Assembly: GCF_001956695.1 (NCBI RefSeq)
Contig: NZ_CP019070.1
Span: 2,728,001-2,792,000, forward strand
Origin: Poseidonibacter parvus
Lineage (GTDB): Bacteria > Campylobacterota > Campylobacteria > Campylobacterales > Arcobacteraceae
DNA length: 64,000 bases
Direction of reading: 5' to 3'
A program made the position numbers and the translations under genes. Below the pieces are notes generated by a model. It did not search any database, was not told the DNA's origin, and was given only the letters and a program-made list of their open reading frames with translations. Shown in pieces: positions 10,327 through 19,467 of the stretch. How positions within the stretch are numbered: position 1 is the stretch's first letter; each line of letters begins with the position of its first letter.

Positions 10327-11208
10327 CTACTTCTCTTCTGCCATTTTTACTACATGCTTAGCAATTTTAAAGCCTTGAGCTTCCAATGCAGCAACATCAT
10401 CTTTTGGAGTTTTACCAGCAGTTGTTAAATAATCACCAATAACAAAGGCATTAGCACCTCTATTGAAGATTTCATACTGTTCATCACCAAACATTAACTC
10501 TCTTCCACCTGCAACCATAATTTTATGAGCATTTGGAATCATTTCTCTTGCTAATGTAATTAAATCAAAAGCTTCTTCTCTTGAGATTGTGTTTTCAACA
10601 ATTGGTAAAGCTTCATTTGGATGGAAAAAATTTAAAGGCACATTCATAGGATCTAATGATGCGATTGATTTGATCATAGAAATTCTATCTTCTTGCGTTT
10701 CACCCATTCCAAAGATTCCACCACAAACAAGTTGAAGCCCAGCTTCTTTAACATTTAAACATGTTTGATATCTATCATCCCAAGGATGCGTAGTACAAAT
10801 TGATGGATAAAAATCTCTTGAAGTTTCTAAGTTGTGGTTATAATTATCAACACCTGCAGCTTTTAATTCTTTTAATTGCTCAACAGAAGCTGTTCCATTA
10901 CATGCAATTAATCTTAATCCTAAGTTTTCAGCTTTTACAGCCTTTGCAGCTTGTGCAATAAACTTTGTTTTCTTATCCGTTAATCCAAGTCCCGCTGTTA
11001 CTAAACAAAAACCAACAGCTCCATTTTCTCTAGCAATTCTTGCTTCTTTTACAATTTGCTCAATTTCTTTTAATTTATATCTTTGAATATCTGCTTTGTA
11101 TCTAACACTTTGTGTACAGAATTTACAGTCTTCATTACAAGTACCACTTTCTGCGTTACATATTGCACATAAAAAAATTTCATCAGTTTTTTCGAATTTA
11201 TCGCTCAT
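10327..11208 (-). CDS. bioB: Biotin synthase
   Basis: Radical SAM enzyme that inserts sulfur into dethiobiotin. The CNEDCKFC motif (Cys24, Cys28, Cys31) binds the SAM [4Fe-4S] cluster, and FCTQS follows. Further conserved stretches are YNHNLETSRDFYP and GGIFGMGETQEDR, and the arginine region VAGGREL. I prefer the ATG at 11208 (MSDKFEKT); an in-frame ATG at 11229 would lie inside the upstream gene's coding end. It follows the YfcE-like gene closely, and topA is next but one, a neighbourhood also seen in Campylobacter. Confidence 0.95.
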   Translation of the reverse strand: MSDKFEKTDEIFLCAICNAESGTCNEDCKFCTQSVRYKADIQRYKLKEIEQIVKEARIARENGAVGFCLVTAGLGLTDKKTKFIAQAAKAVKAENLGLRLIACNGTASVEQLKELKAAGVDNYNHNLETSRDFYPSICTTHPWDDRYQTCLNVKEAGLQLVCGGIFGMGETQEDRISMIKSIASLDPMNVPLNFFHPNEALPIVENTISREEAFDLITLAREMIPNAHKIMVAGGRELMFGDEQYEIFNRGANAFVIGDYLTTAGKTPKDDVAALEAQGFKIAKHVVKMAEEK

Positions 11209-11710
11209 ATTTATACTCTTCTTTCTCATAATTGTTTTTATTTATATCTTTAAAATAGTGTGAGATTATATACTCATTTTCATTAATTTCAAGTAGTGCA
11301 CACTCAATATGAGGCTTTTCTCTAGCACATACTTCTCCTGGATTTATAAATAGTGTATTATTTTTATACTCACATTCAAATATATGAGTATGTCCAAAAA
11401 TTACTATATTTGAATCAGGACTTAAGTGATATGGCATATGCATTAATTTAAATGTAATATCTTTTATTTTGAAATAATATGGTTCTTGCTTAATAACATA
11501 TTTATTAGAAACAGCAACTAAATTCATATCATTATTTCCAAAAACGCTTACATAAGGTAATTTTGATTCAACTAAAAGTTCAAGATTTTTTTCAATACAT
11601 AAATCACCTGCATGAATTAAATACTGACAACCTTTTTCTTTTAGTAAATCAATTACTTCTTTAGTATAGTCACTTTTGAAGTGACTATCAGAGAGAATTC
11701 CTATTTTCAT
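11198..11710 (-). CDS. YfcE/MJ0936-type metallophosphoesterase
   Basis: A 170-residue calcineurin-like phosphoesterase. All four metal-binding blocks are present: SDSH (residues 7-10), HAGD (37-40), GNND (58-61) and FGHTH (about 105). This size matches the small YfcE/MJ0936 phosphodiesterases, whose natural substrates are mostly unknown. The start codon overlaps the topA stop by one base, and its end overlaps the bioB start region, so topA, this gene and bioB are probably one transcript. Confidence 0.85.
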   Translation of the reverse strand: MKIGILSDSHFKSDYTKEVIDLLKEKGCQYLIHAGDLCIEKNLELLVESKLPYVSVFGNNDMNLVAVSNKYVIKQEPYYFKIKDITFKLMHMPYHLSPDSNIVIFGHTHIFECEYKNNTLFINPGEVCAREKPHIECALLEINENEYIISHYFKDINKNNYEKEEYKYER

Positions 11711-14121
11711 TATTTTTTAGCGGCTGGCTTTTTTGTAGCAGTTTTCTTAGCAGGTGCTTTTTTAGTAGTAGTTTTCTTTGCTGGCGCTTTTTTTGCTGTT
11801 GTCTTTTTAGCAGCTGGTTTCTTTGCTGCTGTTTTTTTAACAGGCTCTTTTTTACTACCTTTTGATTTTGGGTCTTTTGCAATAATTTCTTCACATTGCT
11901 CTAGAGTTAAATCTTCTGCTTCCATACCTTTTGGAATTTTAAAGTTTTTTCTACCTTGCTTAATATAAGGTCCATATCTTCCAATTAGTACATGTATTTT
12001 TTCTTTTTCAAATACTTTTATTGTAGCTTTTGCTTTTGCTTCTGTTATTTCTTGAATTACTTCTAATGCACGTGGCAACTCAATTGTATAAGGATCATCT
12101 TCTTTTAATGAGAAGTATGCACTTTTAACTTGTAAATATGGTCCAAATCTCCCAATATTTGCTTTAATATCTTCGCCATCTTTATTTTGTCCTACAACTC
12201 TTGGAAGTGTGAATAGAAATAACGCTTCTTCCATAGTAATAGTATCCATATTTAAATGCTTTGGAATTGCAACAAATTGTGGTTTTTCTTCATCATCTTT
12301 AGTTCCAATTTGAACAAAAGGACCAAATCTTCCAACTCTTGCACTCATAGGTTTTCCAGATTTTGGGTCAGTTCCTATTTCTCTAATTTGTAAATAATCT
12401 TCTTTATTTACAGTTTCTTCTTTTTCTTCGATAGTCTTTTTAAAGCCACCATAAAACTCTTGCATTACTTGTTCCCAAGCAATTTTACCTTCAGCAATAT
12501 CATCGAATTCTTCTTCAATTTTTGCTGTAAACCCGAGATTTATTACATCTGAGAAATGGTCTGCTAAAAAGCTATTAACAATTTCACCAGTTGGTGTTGG
12601 GGCTAATTTTTTATCTTCAGTTTTTACAACATATTCTCTTTGTTGAATTGTTGAAATAGTTGGAGCATAAGTAGAAGGTCGTCCAATTCCTTCACTTTCT
12701 AACTTTTTAACTAAAGAAGCTTCTGTATATCTTGCAGGTGGTTTAGTAAATAATTGCTCTAAATCTAATTTTTCTAAGTTTAAAACAGTTCCAACTTTAA
12801 TAGTTGGTAAAATCTTTTCAGTACTATCAAGTGCACCTTCTGGATTATCACTTCCTTCTGTATAAGCTTTCATAAACCCTGGGAAGATAATTCTTTGACC
12901 CTTAGTTTGGAATTCAAACTCTTTATCTTTTCCAGCTTGAATTTTATATGTTGTATTTGCAATTTGCGCAGGAGCCATTTGAGTAGCAAGTGTTCTTTTC
13001 CAAATAAGACTATAAAGTTTGTATTGTGAATTATCAACAAATGCTTTTATATCGCTTGGTTTTAAACTTAAATCAACAGGTCTGATTGCTTCGTGAGCTT
13101 CTTGTGCTCCTTTTGCTTTTGACTTATATGCTCTTGGCTTAGATAATGAATACTCTTTTCCATATTCAGATTCAATTACTTGTTTTGCAGCACTAGTTGC
13201 AACTTTAGAAAGATTAAGTGAATCTGTTCTCATATAAGTGATTAAACCACCTGTATGACCTGGAATATTTCCTACATTTCCTTCATAAAGTTGTTGAGCA
13301 ATAATCATTGTTTGCTTAACTGAATATCCAAGTTTTCTAGAAGCTTCTTGTTGTAATGTAGAAGTTGTAAATGGAGCTGCTGGATTTCTTTTTGAATCTT
13401 TTTCTTCAATATCATTTAATAAAAAATTTCCAAGTTTTATAGAAGCTTCAATCTCTTTAGCTTGTGCTTCATTCGTAACTTTTGTATTTTTGCCATTTAT
13501 TTTTGCTAGTTCTGATTTTAATTCAGGATCAGAAAATTCAGATTTAATTTTCCAGTACTCTTCTGGTTTAAACTCTTTAATTTCATTTTCTCTATCAACA
13601 ATAATTTTAACAGCAACAGACTGAACACGCCCTGCAGATAAACCATATCTTACTTTTCTCCATAATAATGGTGAAAGTTCATATCCAACAGCACGATCAA
13701 GAATTCTTCTTGCTTGTTGCGCATCTACTAAATGCTGATCAACTTCTCTTGGGTTTTCTAAGGCTTTTAAAATTGCATCTTTAGTAATCTCATGAAATAC
13801 AATTCTTTTAATAGGGTTATTTTCGATTTTTAAAGCAGGAATTAAATGCCAAGCAATTGCTTCCCCTTCCCTATCCTCATCGGCCGCTAGGTAGATTGTA
13901 GTATCTTTATTAATATGTTTTTTTAAATCAGTGATGACTTTCTTTTTATCAGTAGAAATTAAATATTTAGGTTTGAAGTTATCTGCTGGATCAAATCCAA
14001 GTTTTGACTTTGGTAAATCTCTTACATGTCCCATTGATGCCATTACAACGTAATCGCTTCCTAAAAATTTTGATATTGTTTTTGCTTTCGCAGGTGACTC
14101 TACTATTACTAAATTCTTCAC
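11710..14121 (-). CDS. topA: DNA topoisomerase I with Lys/Ala-rich tail
   Basis: Relaxes negative supercoils by a type IA strand passage. The 803-residue protein has the Toprim domain (VESPAKAKTI at 7-16, DEDREGEAIAWHL at 81-93), the central TOPO domain with active-site Tyr296 in ITYMRTDS, and three C-terminal topoisomerase repeats (RFGPFVQ, RFGPYLQ, RYGPYIK) in place of Cys4 zinc fingers. The last 50 residues are built of AAKK/TTKK/APAKK units, resembling histone H1 tails, and probably bind DNA. Open frames on either strand across 11681-11968 are shadows of this repetitive tail. Confidence 0.97.
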   Translation of the reverse strand: MKNLVIVESPAKAKTISKFLGSDYVVMASMGHVRDLPKSKLGFDPADNFKPKYLISTDKKKVITDLKKHINKDTTIYLAADEDREGEAIAWHLIPALKIENNPIKRIVFHEITKDAILKALENPREVDQHLVDAQQARRILDRAVGYELSPLLWRKVRYGLSAGRVQSVAVKIIVDRENEIKEFKPEEYWKIKSEFSDPELKSELAKINGKNTKVTNEAQAKEIEASIKLGNFLLNDIEEKDSKRNPAAPFTTSTLQQEASRKLGYSVKQTMIIAQQLYEGNVGNIPGHTGGLITYMRTDSLNLSKVATSAAKQVIESEYGKEYSLSKPRAYKSKAKGAQEAHEAIRPVDLSLKPSDIKAFVDNSQYKLYSLIWKRTLATQMAPAQIANTTYKIQAGKDKEFEFQTKGQRIIFPGFMKAYTEGSDNPEGALDSTEKILPTIKVGTVLNLEKLDLEQLFTKPPARYTEASLVKKLESEGIGRPSTYAPTISTIQQREYVVKTEDKKLAPTPTGEIVNSFLADHFSDVINLGFTAKIEEEFDDIAEGKIAWEQVMQEFYGGFKKTIEEKEETVNKEDYLQIREIGTDPKSGKPMSARVGRFGPFVQIGTKDDEEKPQFVAIPKHLNMDTITMEEALFLFTLPRVVGQNKDGEDIKANIGRFGPYLQVKSAYFSLKEDDPYTIELPRALEVIQEITEAKAKATIKVFEKEKIHVLIGRYGPYIKQGRKNFKIPKGMEAEDLTLEQCEEIIAKDPKSKGSKKEPVKKTAAKKPAAKKTTAKKAPAKKTTTKKAPAKKTATKKPAAKK

Positions 14122-14180
14122 TAAAAAAAACCTTATATTATTTTGAATTTTTGCATTCTAACATAAATTAATTAATATTA

Positions 14181-14960
14181 CTAATAAATTATGATTTCAA
14201 CTTTTATATCTATATTAAATTGCTGTTTTATTTTACTCTTTGCTAGATTGATTAAATATAGGGCATCTTCATATGTACCTTTACCATTATTAACCAAAAA
14301 GTTTGCATGCTGTGATGAAAAAGACATATCACCTTTTGCAAGCCCTTTTAAACCAATTTCTTCTATTAATCTTCCAGCAAAATCATTATCTGGGTTTACA
14401 AAACATGAACCTGCACTTGGCATATGTGGTTGATTGTCTCTCATTTTATTAAATTGTTTTAACATATCTTTTGAAAAGCCATGTGTTATATTAAACACTA
14501 CTTCATAAACTATTGTATCTATTTTTGTATGTCTATATGAATAGTCTATATCTTCTTTTTTGATATAACCATCTTTTGTTTTTATTGAATGAACATAATT
14601 AAAAACTTCCCAAGATTTTAAACCTGCATTCATTTTAACCAAACCACCCATATTTCCTGGAAGTTTTGCTAGAAACTCTAAATCTGCAATATCATTATTT
14701 CTTGTATATGTTAGAAGTTTACCTGATGTTGTTGCACATCCAACATAAAGTAAATCGCCCTCTTGTCTTATATAATCAAACTCTTCACCTAATATTGCGA
14801 ATTTCGGATGATTAGGACCTACAAGTGTATTATTACATCGTCCCATAATTTGATAATCTTTATAGTCATCAATTTTATTTATCACTAAAACTTCAGCCTT
14901 GGGACCAATTTTAAGTGATGAGTATCTAGAAAAATCAATTTCTTTAAAGTAGTTTTCCAT
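14181..14960 (-). CDS. murB: UDP-N-acetylenolpyruvoylglucosamine reductase
   Basis: FAD enzyme for the second committed step of peptidoglycan precursor synthesis. The 259-residue length fits the short MurB of Campylobacterota. Visible are YSSLKIGPKAEVL near the N-terminus, the FAD-binding GCATTSGKLL and LAKLPGNMGGLVKMNAG, and the catalytic region MPSAGSCFVNP. The gene ends 59 bp before topA starts and begins 6 bp after mqnD ends, so it may be cotranscribed with mqnD. Confidence 0.94.
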   Translation of the reverse strand: MENYFKEIDFSRYSSLKIGPKAEVLVINKIDDYKDYQIMGRCNNTLVGPNHPKFAILGEEFDYIRQEGDLLYVGCATTSGKLLTYTRNNDIADLEFLAKLPGNMGGLVKMNAGLKSWEVFNYVHSIKTKDGYIKKEDIDYSYRHTKIDTIVYEVVFNITHGFSKDMLKQFNKMRDNQPHMPSAGSCFVNPDNDFAGRLIEEIGLKGLAKGDMSFSSQHANFLVNNGKGTYEDALYLINLAKSKIKQQFNIDIKVEIIIY

Positions 14961-14966
14961 TACTAT

Positions 14967-15830
14967 TTATTTTGCTCTTAATTCTTCATATTCACTTGGT
15001 ATTAAAAACTCTTGTGATTTCACTAAGTTTTCATAAAAACCGTGCTTATGCCCAAGTTCAAAAAGTTTGTCTAATGCTTTATATTGAATATCACTTAATT
15101 CTACTGAGTTATCATTTGCATAAAGGTCTAAGTATGTATCTAAAGTCTTAGCATCAACTCGAATAAGACCTTCATCTATTAACATTGGAGCTAGTACTTT
15201 TCTATTTTTATTTGCAACATCAACTGCTTTTATTAAAGTGTTTTCATAATCAATTGCACTATGAAGAGGAATTGAACGTCTAATACACATTCCACCTAAA
15301 GGTAATGGTAAATCTCCTCCACTTAACTCAACCCAAACATCCCATAATTCTTTTTCTACTTCAAGTTGCTCACTGAAGTTTAAAATTGATTCATGAATTA
15401 AAACACCTGCATCAACTGTTCCATCAATTACAGCTTGTTCAATTTCTAAGAAGTTCATATATGTTATTCTAGCTTCTGGATACGCGATTTTAAATAGTAA
15501 ACCATTAGTAGTAAATTCACCGCTAAGAGCTACTTTAAAATTCTTTTTAAGTCTAGTACCTTTTTTCTTAATTAATTTTGGTCCATAACCTTCGCCAAAA
15601 GAAACTGCAGTTTTAAGTAATGCATAATCATCTTTTACAAAAGGATATAAAGCAAAAGAAATTGCACAAATGTCATATTCACCTTTTAAAGTAGCTTGAT
15701 TTAATGTTTCAATATCATCTGCAATATTTGTAAAATTTGCATCTTTAGGTCTTACCCAACCAAACTTGATTGCATAGTACATAAATATATCATCAGCATC
15801 CGGAGAGTGTGCAACACTTATAGTTTTCAA
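14967..15830 (-). CDS. mqnD: Menaquinone biosynthesis protein, MqnD type
   Basis: A 287-residue protein of the MqnA/MqnD family, which has the periplasmic-binding-protein fold but works in the cytoplasm in futalosine-dependent menaquinone synthesis. The N-terminal VAHSPDADDIFMYYAI resembles the MqnD substrate-binding loop; other conserved parts are SFGEGYGPKL and GVLIHESIL with a His suited to the active site. MqnD converts cyclic dehypoxanthinyl futalosine to 1,4-dihydroxy-6-naphthoate. The start is TTG at 15830, 7 bases after AAGGA; no ATG is nearby. MqnA is the main alternative. Confidence 0.75.
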   Translation of the reverse strand: MKTISVAHSPDADDIFMYYAIKFGWVRPKDANFTNIADDIETLNQATLKGEYDICAISFALYPFVKDDYALLKTAVSFGEGYGPKLIKKKGTRLKKNFKVALSGEFTTNGLLFKIAYPEARITYMNFLEIEQAVIDGTVDAGVLIHESILNFSEQLEVEKELWDVWVELSGGDLPLPLGGMCIRRSIPLHSAIDYENTLIKAVDVANKNRKVLAPMLIDEGLIRVDAKTLDTYLDLYANDNSVELSDIQYKALDKLFELGHKHGFYENLVKSQEFLIPSEYEELRAK

Positions 15831-15899
15831 TATCGTGTCCTTAAAATTTATTACTGTGATTGTATCAGGTTGTGGTTTATGCTTTGGTTATGTGAGAGT

Positions 15900-16388
15900 T
15901 TATAGTTTATATTCAAGTTTAAGTTTTTTAATAAGTTCAAATACTTTTTCTGAATATTTAATTCCTGTTTTACTATTATAATTCCAACCAGTATTATAAC
16001 TTGACCATGTTTTAAACCAATTGTCTTTATGTACTTTCTTCCAGTATTTTAATTCTATAATTGCATTTGCTGTAGCAAAACCTACATCGTTTATTAGTTT
16101 TTGAGCATAAATACTTCTATTATATGAATTGTCTTTTACTTTTTGACGGCTTAAAACGGTTTTGATATTTGCTTGAAAGAGTCCATAATCTTCACTTTTT
16201 GAGTTTATTACATATTTCCCTAGAGAGGATTCTTTTATTGCTATTGCCATTAGTGAATACTTCATCATTTTATCATCTGTAAGAGATTTTAATTTTTTTA
16301 AAATCACAATATCATTTTGTGTGAGATTTAAAGAGTTTGAAAAAAGAAAAGAAAAAGAGAGTATAAAATTAATAAATATTTTTTTCAT
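15900..16388 (-). CDS. Exported lysozyme-fold (SLT-like) protein
   Basis: A 162-residue protein with a signal peptide (first about 18 residues, MKKIFINFILSFSFLFSNS). The mature part resembles the lysozyme-like fold of lytic transglycosylases: a Glu in the AIKESSLGKY segment (about residue 52), YGLFQANIKTV and WSSYNTGW. Such enzymes cleave peptidoglycan glycan strands. It is small for a complete SLT enzyme, so activity is unproven. It is flanked by the nuo terminator upstream and mqnD downstream. Confidence 0.7.
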   Translation of the reverse strand: MKKIFINFILSFSFLFSNSLNLTQNDIVILKKLKSLTDDKMMKYSLMAIAIKESSLGKYVINSKSEDYGLFQANIKTVLSRQKVKDNSYNRSIYAQKLINDVGFATANAIIELKYWKKVHKDNWFKTWSSYNTGWNYNSKTGIKYSEKVFELIKKLKLEYKL

Positions 16389-16405
16389 AAATTAATTTTA
16401 CAATA

Positions 16406-16435
16406 ATTCTAAGCATTTTAGTAAATGCTTAGAAT
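16406..16435 (-). terminator. Terminator of the nuo operon
   Basis: Perfect 13-bp stem (ATTCTAAGCATTT and its complement) with a 4-base loop, 6 bp after the nuoN stop on the minus strand. The tail after the stem (TATTGTAAAATT) is only moderately T-rich. Confidence 0.75.
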
Positions 16436-16441
16436 ATTTAT

Positions 16442-17941
16442 TTAAAATCCTGCGTTTGTAACGTAGTAATTTATCATTTCTAATAATGGTTCAATTGTTA
16501 ATACTGAGATAATTGCTAAAAATACACAAATACCAATAACAGATTTCATAGGTGTTGTAGCATTTTGCATAAATTTATCATTTGCACCTTCAATTGGGTC
16601 TTTTAAGAACATATAAGAAATTGGTCTTAAATAGTAATAAGCAGCAATTGCAGAGTTAAGTACAATAATAACAGCTAGTGCAATTTGTCCTGCATTTACT
16701 GAACTAGCTACTAAATACATTTTTCCCCAGAATAATGCAAATGGAGGAAGTCCTGTAAGTGCAAAAAGGAACATTGCAAGAATAGAAGCTGCAAATGGTG
16801 AAATTTGTACTAATCCAGAATATTTCTCAAAAGTATATGGTGATTCATAATCTTTTGATTCTTTACCTCTATTTAACCATAACATACCAAAAGCACCAAA
16901 GTTAGTAATTGTAAATAAAATCCAATATAAAAATAATGCTGTTGTAGCTTGTGTAGTTCCTATATAAACAGCAGCCATTGCCATACCTGCATTTGAAATA
17001 GAAGAGTATGCTAGCATTCTTTTTATATCTGTTTGATGCAGTGCTATTAAGTTTGGAACTGTAATTGTTAAGACAATTGTAGTGTAAAGCATAGTTTTAA
17101 TAATAATATCATCACTTGCAATAAACACTTCAAAGAATCTAATAGCAACTACAAAACCTGCCATTTTTGGAACAACTGATAAGAATCCTGCCATTGCAGA
17201 AGTTGAACCTCTATAAACATCAGGAACCCATACGTGATATGGGAATAATGATAATTTAAATCCTAAGGCTGCAAACATAAATACAAATCCAGTTAAAACA
17301 AATACATAGTTTGCATAGTTTTCACTTGATAAGAAGTTTTCTTGAACAATAATTGCAGAAATTTGTGATAAATCTAAACTTCCTGTAAGTGCATAAAAAA
17401 TCATCGAACCAAAGGCAAAGAATCCTGCTGCTAATGCACCCATTGTAAAGTACTTAACAGATGCTTCAATTGATGTCATTTTATTATGCATTGCAATCAT
17501 TACATATAAAGATAATGATGCTGTTTCTAATCCTAAGAAAATTAAAATTAAAGAATCAGAACTTACCATAAATTGGAATCCAGCAACTGCAAATAAATAA
17601 AGTGCAAAGAATTCTGCGTATCTAAATTCTTGGAATCTTAAATTTGATAATGAAAGAAAAATAAATAGTATTGCACCACCAATGATAATACATTGAGATA
17701 ATATTGCAATTCCATCAAGCATGATTAAATCAAACATTCCATCAGGACTTCCATTGAAAGCAAGAAGCGTAAATAGATCAAATACTAAAAATAGTACTAC
17801 TAAAATTACATATAAAGATTTATGTTTTTCTTTATTAAAAAGGTCAGTTAATAAAATACTAATAGCACCAATAATTGCTATTAGCATTGGTGCTAATGTT
17901 CCTAGGTTTAAAGAAGCTATGTTAATTGAAATAGGTTCCAT
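16442..17941 (-). CDS. nuoN: Complex I subunit NuoN
   Basis: Antiporter-like membrane subunit of the proton-pumping complex I; 499 residues, about 14 membrane segments. Typical features are the Lys in FKLSLFPYHVWVPDVY (broken-helix region), LETASLSLYVMIA and the DIKRMLAYSSISNAGM motif. It is the last gene of the operon; its start overlaps the nuoM stop by one base. Confidence 0.96.
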   Translation of the reverse strand: MEPISINIASLNLGTLAPMLIAIIGAISILLTDLFNKEKHKSLYVILVVLFLVFDLFTLLAFNGSPDGMFDLIMLDGIAILSQCIIIGGAILFIFLSLSNLRFQEFRYAEFFALYLFAVAGFQFMVSSDSLILIFLGLETASLSLYVMIAMHNKMTSIEASVKYFTMGALAAGFFAFGSMIFYALTGSLDLSQISAIIVQENFLSSENYANYVFVLTGFVFMFAALGFKLSLFPYHVWVPDVYRGSTSAMAGFLSVVPKMAGFVVAIRFFEVFIASDDIIIKTMLYTTIVLTITVPNLIALHQTDIKRMLAYSSISNAGMAMAAVYIGTTQATTALFLYWILFTITNFGAFGMLWLNRGKESKDYESPYTFEKYSGLVQISPFAASILAMFLFALTGLPPFALFWGKMYLVASSVNAGQIALAVIIVLNSAIAAYYYLRPISYMFLKDPIEGANDKFMQNATTPMKSVIGICVFLAIISVLTIEPLLEMINYYVTNAGF

Positions 17942-19467
17942 TATTTAACCTCCCCTATTGTATTTAGTTCACGTAATCTATCTTTTGTTTTTTGTTCAAC
18001 AGATTTAACATCCATTATTTTAATTACTTTTTGAACTGAAACATCAAGTGGTTCTAAGATAACTTTTGGATAAACACCTAAAGATATAATTAAAAATACT
18101 AAAGAACCTAAAGCTAAAAGTTCACGTCCATGAATATCTTTCATATCTTTGTTTTCTTTTTTAAGTAATTCTCCAAAGAATGTTCTTTTGTACATAGATA
18201 ACATATAAACCGCACTTAAAACAATTGTTAAAGATGCAATAAATGTTAAGAATGGAGATACTTTAAAGAATCCAAGTAGGGATAAAAACTCACCAATAAA
18301 TCCAACTGTTAAAGGTAATCCAATAGAAGCCATTAAAACAACTGCATAAACTAATGCAAACATTGGCATATTCTTAGCTAATCCACCAAACTCTTTTATC
18401 ATCTTAGTTTTTCTTCTATCGTATAAAACTCCAACACTCATGAATAGTGCCCCTGATACAACACCATGCCCAATCATTAAGAATACTGCTCCACTTATAC
18501 CTTCAGCATTTAAAGCAAATACTCCAAGAATAATTACACCCATGTGAGAAATTGAAGAGTAAGCAATCATTTGTTTCATATCTTCTTGCGCATATGCAAC
18601 CATTGCTGTATAGATAATGGCAATGATTCCAAGTGTTGCCATAAATGGCATAAAATAAACACTTGCATCTGGAAATAATGGAAGTGAGAATCTAATAAAT
18701 CCATAAGTTTCCATTTTTAATAATACCGCTGCTAATACGATAGATCCAATAGTTGGTGCTTGACTGTGTGCAAGTGGTAACCAAGTATGGAAAGGAAACA
18801 TAGGTACTTTTACAGCAAATCCAAAGAAGAAAGCAATAAATAGCCATAATTGAACATCAAATGGTAAAACAACACTATACCAATCAAGTAAATTAAAGCT
18901 CCATACTCCAGTTGTTTCGTGATAAATATATCCAAAATATAACATACCAATAAGCATGATTAATGAACCTATAAATGTATATAAGAAGAATTTAATAGCC
19001 GCTTTAAATCTTTTTTCAGCTCCCCAAAATCCAATAATATAAAACATAGGAATTAGTGTTAATTCCCAAAAAATATAGAACATAATTAAATCCAGCGATA
19101 CAAAAACTCCAACCATAGTCATTTCAAGGTAAAGAATTGTAATAATTAAATTTTTAACTGCTCTTTTTTCTGTAAGTCCAATTACTGCAATCATTGTCAT
19201 AAATGTAATCATAATAATTAAGAATAATGAAACACCATCAACTCCAACAACATAATTAATTCCGTAAGAGCTAATCAGTGGTAATGTTTGAACAAATTGC
19301 ATTTGTGCAACACTTGAATCAAATTCATTCCATAATAATAAAGCTAATACAAACTCAACAATTGTAACAACAACACCAAACTGACGCATAGAATCTTTAT
19401 GAATCATAAATCCTACAGTAGCTGCGGCTGCTGGGAAAAATATCAGCATAGATAAAATATTTTCCAT
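17941..19467 (-). CDS. nuoM: Complex I subunit NuoM
   Basis: Antiporter-like membrane subunit, 508 residues and about 14 membrane segments. Conserved parts are GVDGVSLFLI, FWELTLIPMF with the essential Glu, FAVKVPMFPFHTWLPLAH with a key Lys, and DMKQMIAYSSISHMG. Directly abuts nuoL upstream. Confidence 0.96.
   Translation of the reverse strand: MENILSMLIFFPAAAATVGFMIHKDSMRQFGVVVTIVEFVLALLLWNEFDSSVAQMQFVQTLPLISSYGINYVVGVDGVSLFLIIMITFMTMIAVIGLTEKRAVKNLIITILYLEMTMVGVFVSLDLIMFYIFWELTLIPMFYIIGFWGAEKRFKAAIKFFLYTFIGSLIMLIGMLYFGYIYHETTGVWSFNLLDWYSVVLPFDVQLWLFIAFFFGFAVKVPMFPFHTWLPLAHSQAPTIGSIVLAAVLLKMETYGFIRFSLPLFPDASVYFMPFMATLGIIAIIYTAMVAYAQEDMKQMIAYSSISHMGVIILGVFALNAEGISGAVFLMIGHGVVSGALFMSVGVLYDRRKTKMIKEFGGLAKNMPMFALVYAVVLMASIGLPLTVGFIGEFLSLLGFFKVSPFLTFIASLTIVLSAVYMLSMYKRTFFGELLKKENKDMKDIHGRELLALGSLVFLIISLGVYPKVILEPLDVSVQKVIKIMDVKSVEQKTKDRLRELNTIGEVK

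Noticed and set aside
11681-11968. Hydrophobic plus-strand frame and Lys-rich alternate frame over the topA end
   Set aside because: Both are translations of the repetitive Lys/Ala tail codons of topA in other frames.
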